A stretch of 64,000 nucleotides of DNA from Capsicum annuum (lineage: Eukaryota > Streptophyta > Magnoliopsida > Solanales > Solanaceae): NCBI RefSeq assembly GCF_002878395.1, contig NC_061119.1, forward strand, positions 44,586,589 through 44,650,588. Reading direction: 5' to 3'. Each line of letters opens with the position of its first letter. The first letter of the stretch is position 1. Positions 60,855-64,000 of this stretch are shown here, one piece after another. The notes beneath the pieces are model-generated. The model was not told the DNA's origin. It did not search any database and saw nothing but the letters and a program-made list of their open reading frames with translations. The translations under genes were made by a program, and so were the position numbers.

Positions 60855-63800
60855 AAATTAGTTGAAGTCACAATGAGAAACATCTTACCACAAGTTTATC
60901 GATTTTTGTATCTGATCATTTTAATTTGAGATACATATTTTTTGACTAAAGATACATTATTTAGCTCAGCTCTAAATGCATGTTGCATGTGCATATTATT
61001 GTATCTGTACAACTGATAATTTTTTTTGAAATATATCTCTTTCAATTACATCTCTATTGTTAGAAGATTTTTGTATGTATCTCCTTTTACAAAATTAGGT
61101 AAAGATATTGACTGTTGTATATTTTTAGAAGATTTATAAGCAACATGTGCACAAGCAAGTACAAAATATATTTTTTATACTTTAAATAATAATGTAAGCA
61201 TATTAACTTCTGTATTTCTAATTTACAGAAAAGATAGGGACGACCACTATAAAATTAAATGTGCAAGTCTTGAATTTTGACAATGAGATTTTGTAATTGC
61301 ATTTTCGAAAATGACTACCTCATGTATCAACCAAACAAATGTTGGAATGATGAGGTATAACCATTTCCATTATGTTAATTTTAGGATTAAATATCATATC
61401 TTGATTAGACGTAATAATATTTAGGTCTTTGTGGCTGAACATTTGCACATTTTTATAAATCTTGTTACCTAACAAAATTTCTATGCAGTTTTCTAGTATC
61501 ATCATTAACTTAGATTGTTACATAAGGATAAGTTTTATAACAAATGTTTTTGTTTTGTTTACTTGTATCTTTGTTTAGCTGAAATTATTAGATTAAGATC
61601 ATCATGCATCTCGTGTTATATTTAGTCAGATACAAGTGCTAAATTATATATATGTTGTTATTTCGTGTCAAATATAAGTGTTGAATTATGTATCTGCTGA
61701 ATTAGTGTATTTGTATCTCTTTTTAGCTGAGAATATAACTTGAAGATAATTATGTATCTGTTGTTATATGTAGTCAGGTAAAAGTATTATCTTATTCATT
61801 TTATGTATCTCTTATTAATTTTATTTCAATTACATATACAGATTAATGTATCTCTTGTTATTTCTAATTAGGTAACATATGCAGTATTTGTATCTCTTGC
61901 CAATTAACTCTTATCTAACATAGATGCAGAAACTTCTAACTAATATAAGTTAACATTACGATATTATATTATACACCCATGTTATTATATCTCATACATT
62001 TATTTATAACTTGTGCAGCATCTTGATGTTATTTTCTTCTATTTGTGAAAGAAGTATAAGCACTAGATTTCTCCAATCTATAGATACATCATTGCGAATA
62101 TTTTTTCAAAGTCTACATTGATAAGGCATATAGCTGGTGATAAGGTTTGTCCAACTCAAGATGCATTTGCACGTTCTAGTATTGTTACTTAATATGAGGA
62201 GTCATTAATTAACACAATTAAAGAATTAAGTACACCTGTTGATCTGCCTTGGCACCTTGTAGATGATGTCTATATGCCAATTAATTGTGATGGTGAGTTT
62301 CATTGGGTCCTGACAGTCATTTCAGTTAAGGAGCGGTGTATTCGTGTGTATTATTTTATGTCCTCTTCGAGGAATAGAGAACAGTCATGTGAGATCCGAA
62401 AGTTAGTTACAATGCTACCTACTTATATTCAGTACAGTAATTTTTTTGAACAAAAGGTACCCAATGACTGGTCAGCGCTTGAATCATACAAGAAAAAGTT
62501 GAAAACTGACCCATTTCAAGTTGAATTATTTTCTGGCATTGCGTATCAAGAAAGTGATAGTCTTTATGTATCGCCTTATTTTTTCCTTATTTCTTTTCAT
62601 TTATCAAAATTATTTTTAAGTATTTCTTAAAAAATCATGATGCAGAAACTACGGTGTATTTGTGATTGTGTTCATCGAGTATCTTAGTGATGGATTGAAC
62701 ATACCAACTTTGAAAATTGTTGCTTCATATCATCAATTGTGATGTGTCTTTTTTTTTGTATAACTATGAAGTTGTAAAGACGTAGAATGGATATTTTAGT
62801 GAAAATGAAGATCCCTCAAGATCAAAACGCAACTTCATACCAATTGAAAAAGATGATGTGGTTACTATAGAATAGTTGTAGTTTTGTTGGTTATGTCCAA
62901 CTTTAAATCTAAACTTTCTTCGATTAATAAAGCTTAGTACACCTTTAATGATGTTTTTGGGTTGTTGTCTATGAAAAATACTTAGTGTTTTGATGAAATA
63001 GTATTTCTAATTTGGGAGGTATTTTTACATATTTTATTCCTTCGATTGATTAAGCTCAATTTGAATTTGTTAGAAACACAGTCATGTTTAACTAACGAAT
63101 GTTTCAGATACATTAGTAAACAGATATTTATCAGGTAGAATTATGTATCTACTAAACATGAGTTATTTACATGACATATATACAATCAAAAAAATAGTTA
63201 TGTGACAAATATGTCTTATAATTTAATTTATATATCTCAAATATAACATGTATTTCATGTCAAAATGTACATTACATTACAAAAAATATTTTTCTTATGT
63301 TGTAAAGCAAATATTTTTCTTATCTTTTAAAATAAGATAATTTTTAATAGAGAAATTTAAGTAACTATTTAATTTCATTACAATTCAATAAACCGATGTT
63401 TAAAGTTGAAAAATATTATGTATCTCATACAAGATATTTTCTAAGATATTTTCTCTCATCATCATAAACAGAGTACACATATGGTGATGAAGTATTAACC
63501 TGCTAGAAAACAAACAATATATTAATTTGATGTCACATGCAATTTATTAACAAATGTATCTCTTATTAAGAATCATATGTTGATTTCAGTTTTAGAAAGT
63601 TGTGCTACAACATGTGATATAATACTAGCTATGTGTTTCAGTATACAATAATTCTTTATTTATAACAGTCATTATTATTTTTCATTATTCAGTTTAATGC
63701 AAAATGTAACTCATAAATTATATCTGATACATAATTTTAATTATGTATCTCCTTATTGTTCTAGTCAATGCATTATGTATCTCTAATAAAATAGTTCAGA

Positions 63801-64000
63801 AATGAATGTATCTTATTAATCAAAATTATATATCTCAACTTCAATATCATTTATCAAAATGTGAGATACATATTTTTGGCTAAAACATTTTAAGAACTTT
63901 GTATTTTTTACTAAATTTATTCAACAAGAGATACATAACTACTTTAGTCTCACCCTCAAACAACACCTCACTTTTATCTATATCGATAGTACCGATGCAC
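60855..64000 (+). mobile_element. ULP1-type transposon remnant rich in ATGTATC/GATACAT words
   Basis: AT-rich DNA in which TGTATCT or AGATACA occurs more than 20 times on both strands (for example about 60928, 60950, 61076, 61697, 61805, 61851, 63147, 63557, 63777, 63862 and 63930), on both sides of the C48-protease pseudogene. The pattern suggests subterminal or dispersed repeats of one large element whose right end is beyond the window. Superfamily is uncertain; ULP1-like domains are known from plant Mutator-like and CACTA-like elements. Confidence 0.5.
62019..62874 (+). pseudogene. ULP1-like (peptidase C48) protein fragment, catalytically dead
   Basis: It begins after a TTGTGCAG acceptor (62018) and traces a C48 cysteine-protease domain: LPWHLVDDVYMPINCDGEFH, with the catalytic His at 62301-62303; RVYYFMSS, where the domain's usual Asp is Tyr (TAT at 62352); DWSALESYKKKLKTDPFQVE. 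A putative intron (about 62566-62645, ending ATGATGCAG) follows, then NYGVFVIVFIEYLSDGLNIP, where the usual Asp-Cys reads Asn-Tyr (TAC at 62650). The tail to a stop at about 62874 reads NEDPSRSKRNFIPIEKDDVV. ULP1 enzymes cleave SUMO; copies like this belong to transposon families. There is an upstream TAA (about 62190) and the exon joint is out of frame. Confidence 0.8.

Noticed and set aside
62019..62874. Host SUMO protease gene
   Set aside because: Catalytic residues are replaced, there is a stop and a frame break, and the surroundings are repeats typical of a transposon.

Overview
The window is plant nuclear DNA and almost entirely transposable elements. The families present suggest Solanaceae: chromovirus-type and Tat-type Ty3/gypsy elements with 2.4-3 kb LTRs, a (TTG)n-tailed SINE fragment, a CACTA element, and a ULP1-type transposon. 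That is an inference from sequence style; species cannot be decided here. I see no intact host gene. All retroelement coding regions carry stops and frameshifts, as expected for old pericentromeric or intergenic heterochromatin.

Layout. 1-1040: AT-rich DNA with (TA)n tracts. 1041-1475: a short CACTA-like element built from CGACCAC/GTGGTCG palindromes. 1476-16671: a probable CACTA element holding a broken intron-containing monodehydroascorbate reductase (MDHAR) copy on the minus strand, a truncated SINE with a 14-bp target duplication, and a complete nested chromovirus E1 (1882-11400, target duplication GGTGA). 16672-19405: minus-strand Ty3/gypsy LTR remnant (X2). 19445-23645: chromovirus E2, cut off at both ends. 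23785-34604: minus-strand LTR X1, split by chromovirus E3 (24160-33200, target duplication CTAAC/CTAAT). 34605-35605 and 51752-51990: minus-strand element Y, split by the 16.1-kb Tat/Ogre-like element E4 (35606-51746, target duplication again CTAAC/CTAAT). 51990 to about 58340: minus-strand Tat-type element E5 with a MULE-like MITE near or in its LTR. About 58345-58883: another minus-strand LTR (Z). 59122-59399: a small hAT-like element. 60855-64000: AT-rich DNA full of ATGTATC/GATACAT words around a dead ULP1-like (C48) protease pseudogene, running off the window end.

These parts do not form a host pathway; they record successive insertions. Each retroelement is disabled differently: E1 and E5 lack the protease segment, E3 keeps a protease with its catalytic Asp changed to Asn but has lost RT to integrase, E4 has lost both catalytic aspartates of RT, and all four remaining integrases have an altered catalytic residue. 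The most notable observations are four different tandem-repeat families (periods about 100, 30, 56 and 70 bp) in the 3' internal part of E4; the MDHAR copy with recognisable splice sites inside a CACTA context; and two unrelated retrotransposons inserted at what looks like the homologous site of two different LTRs.
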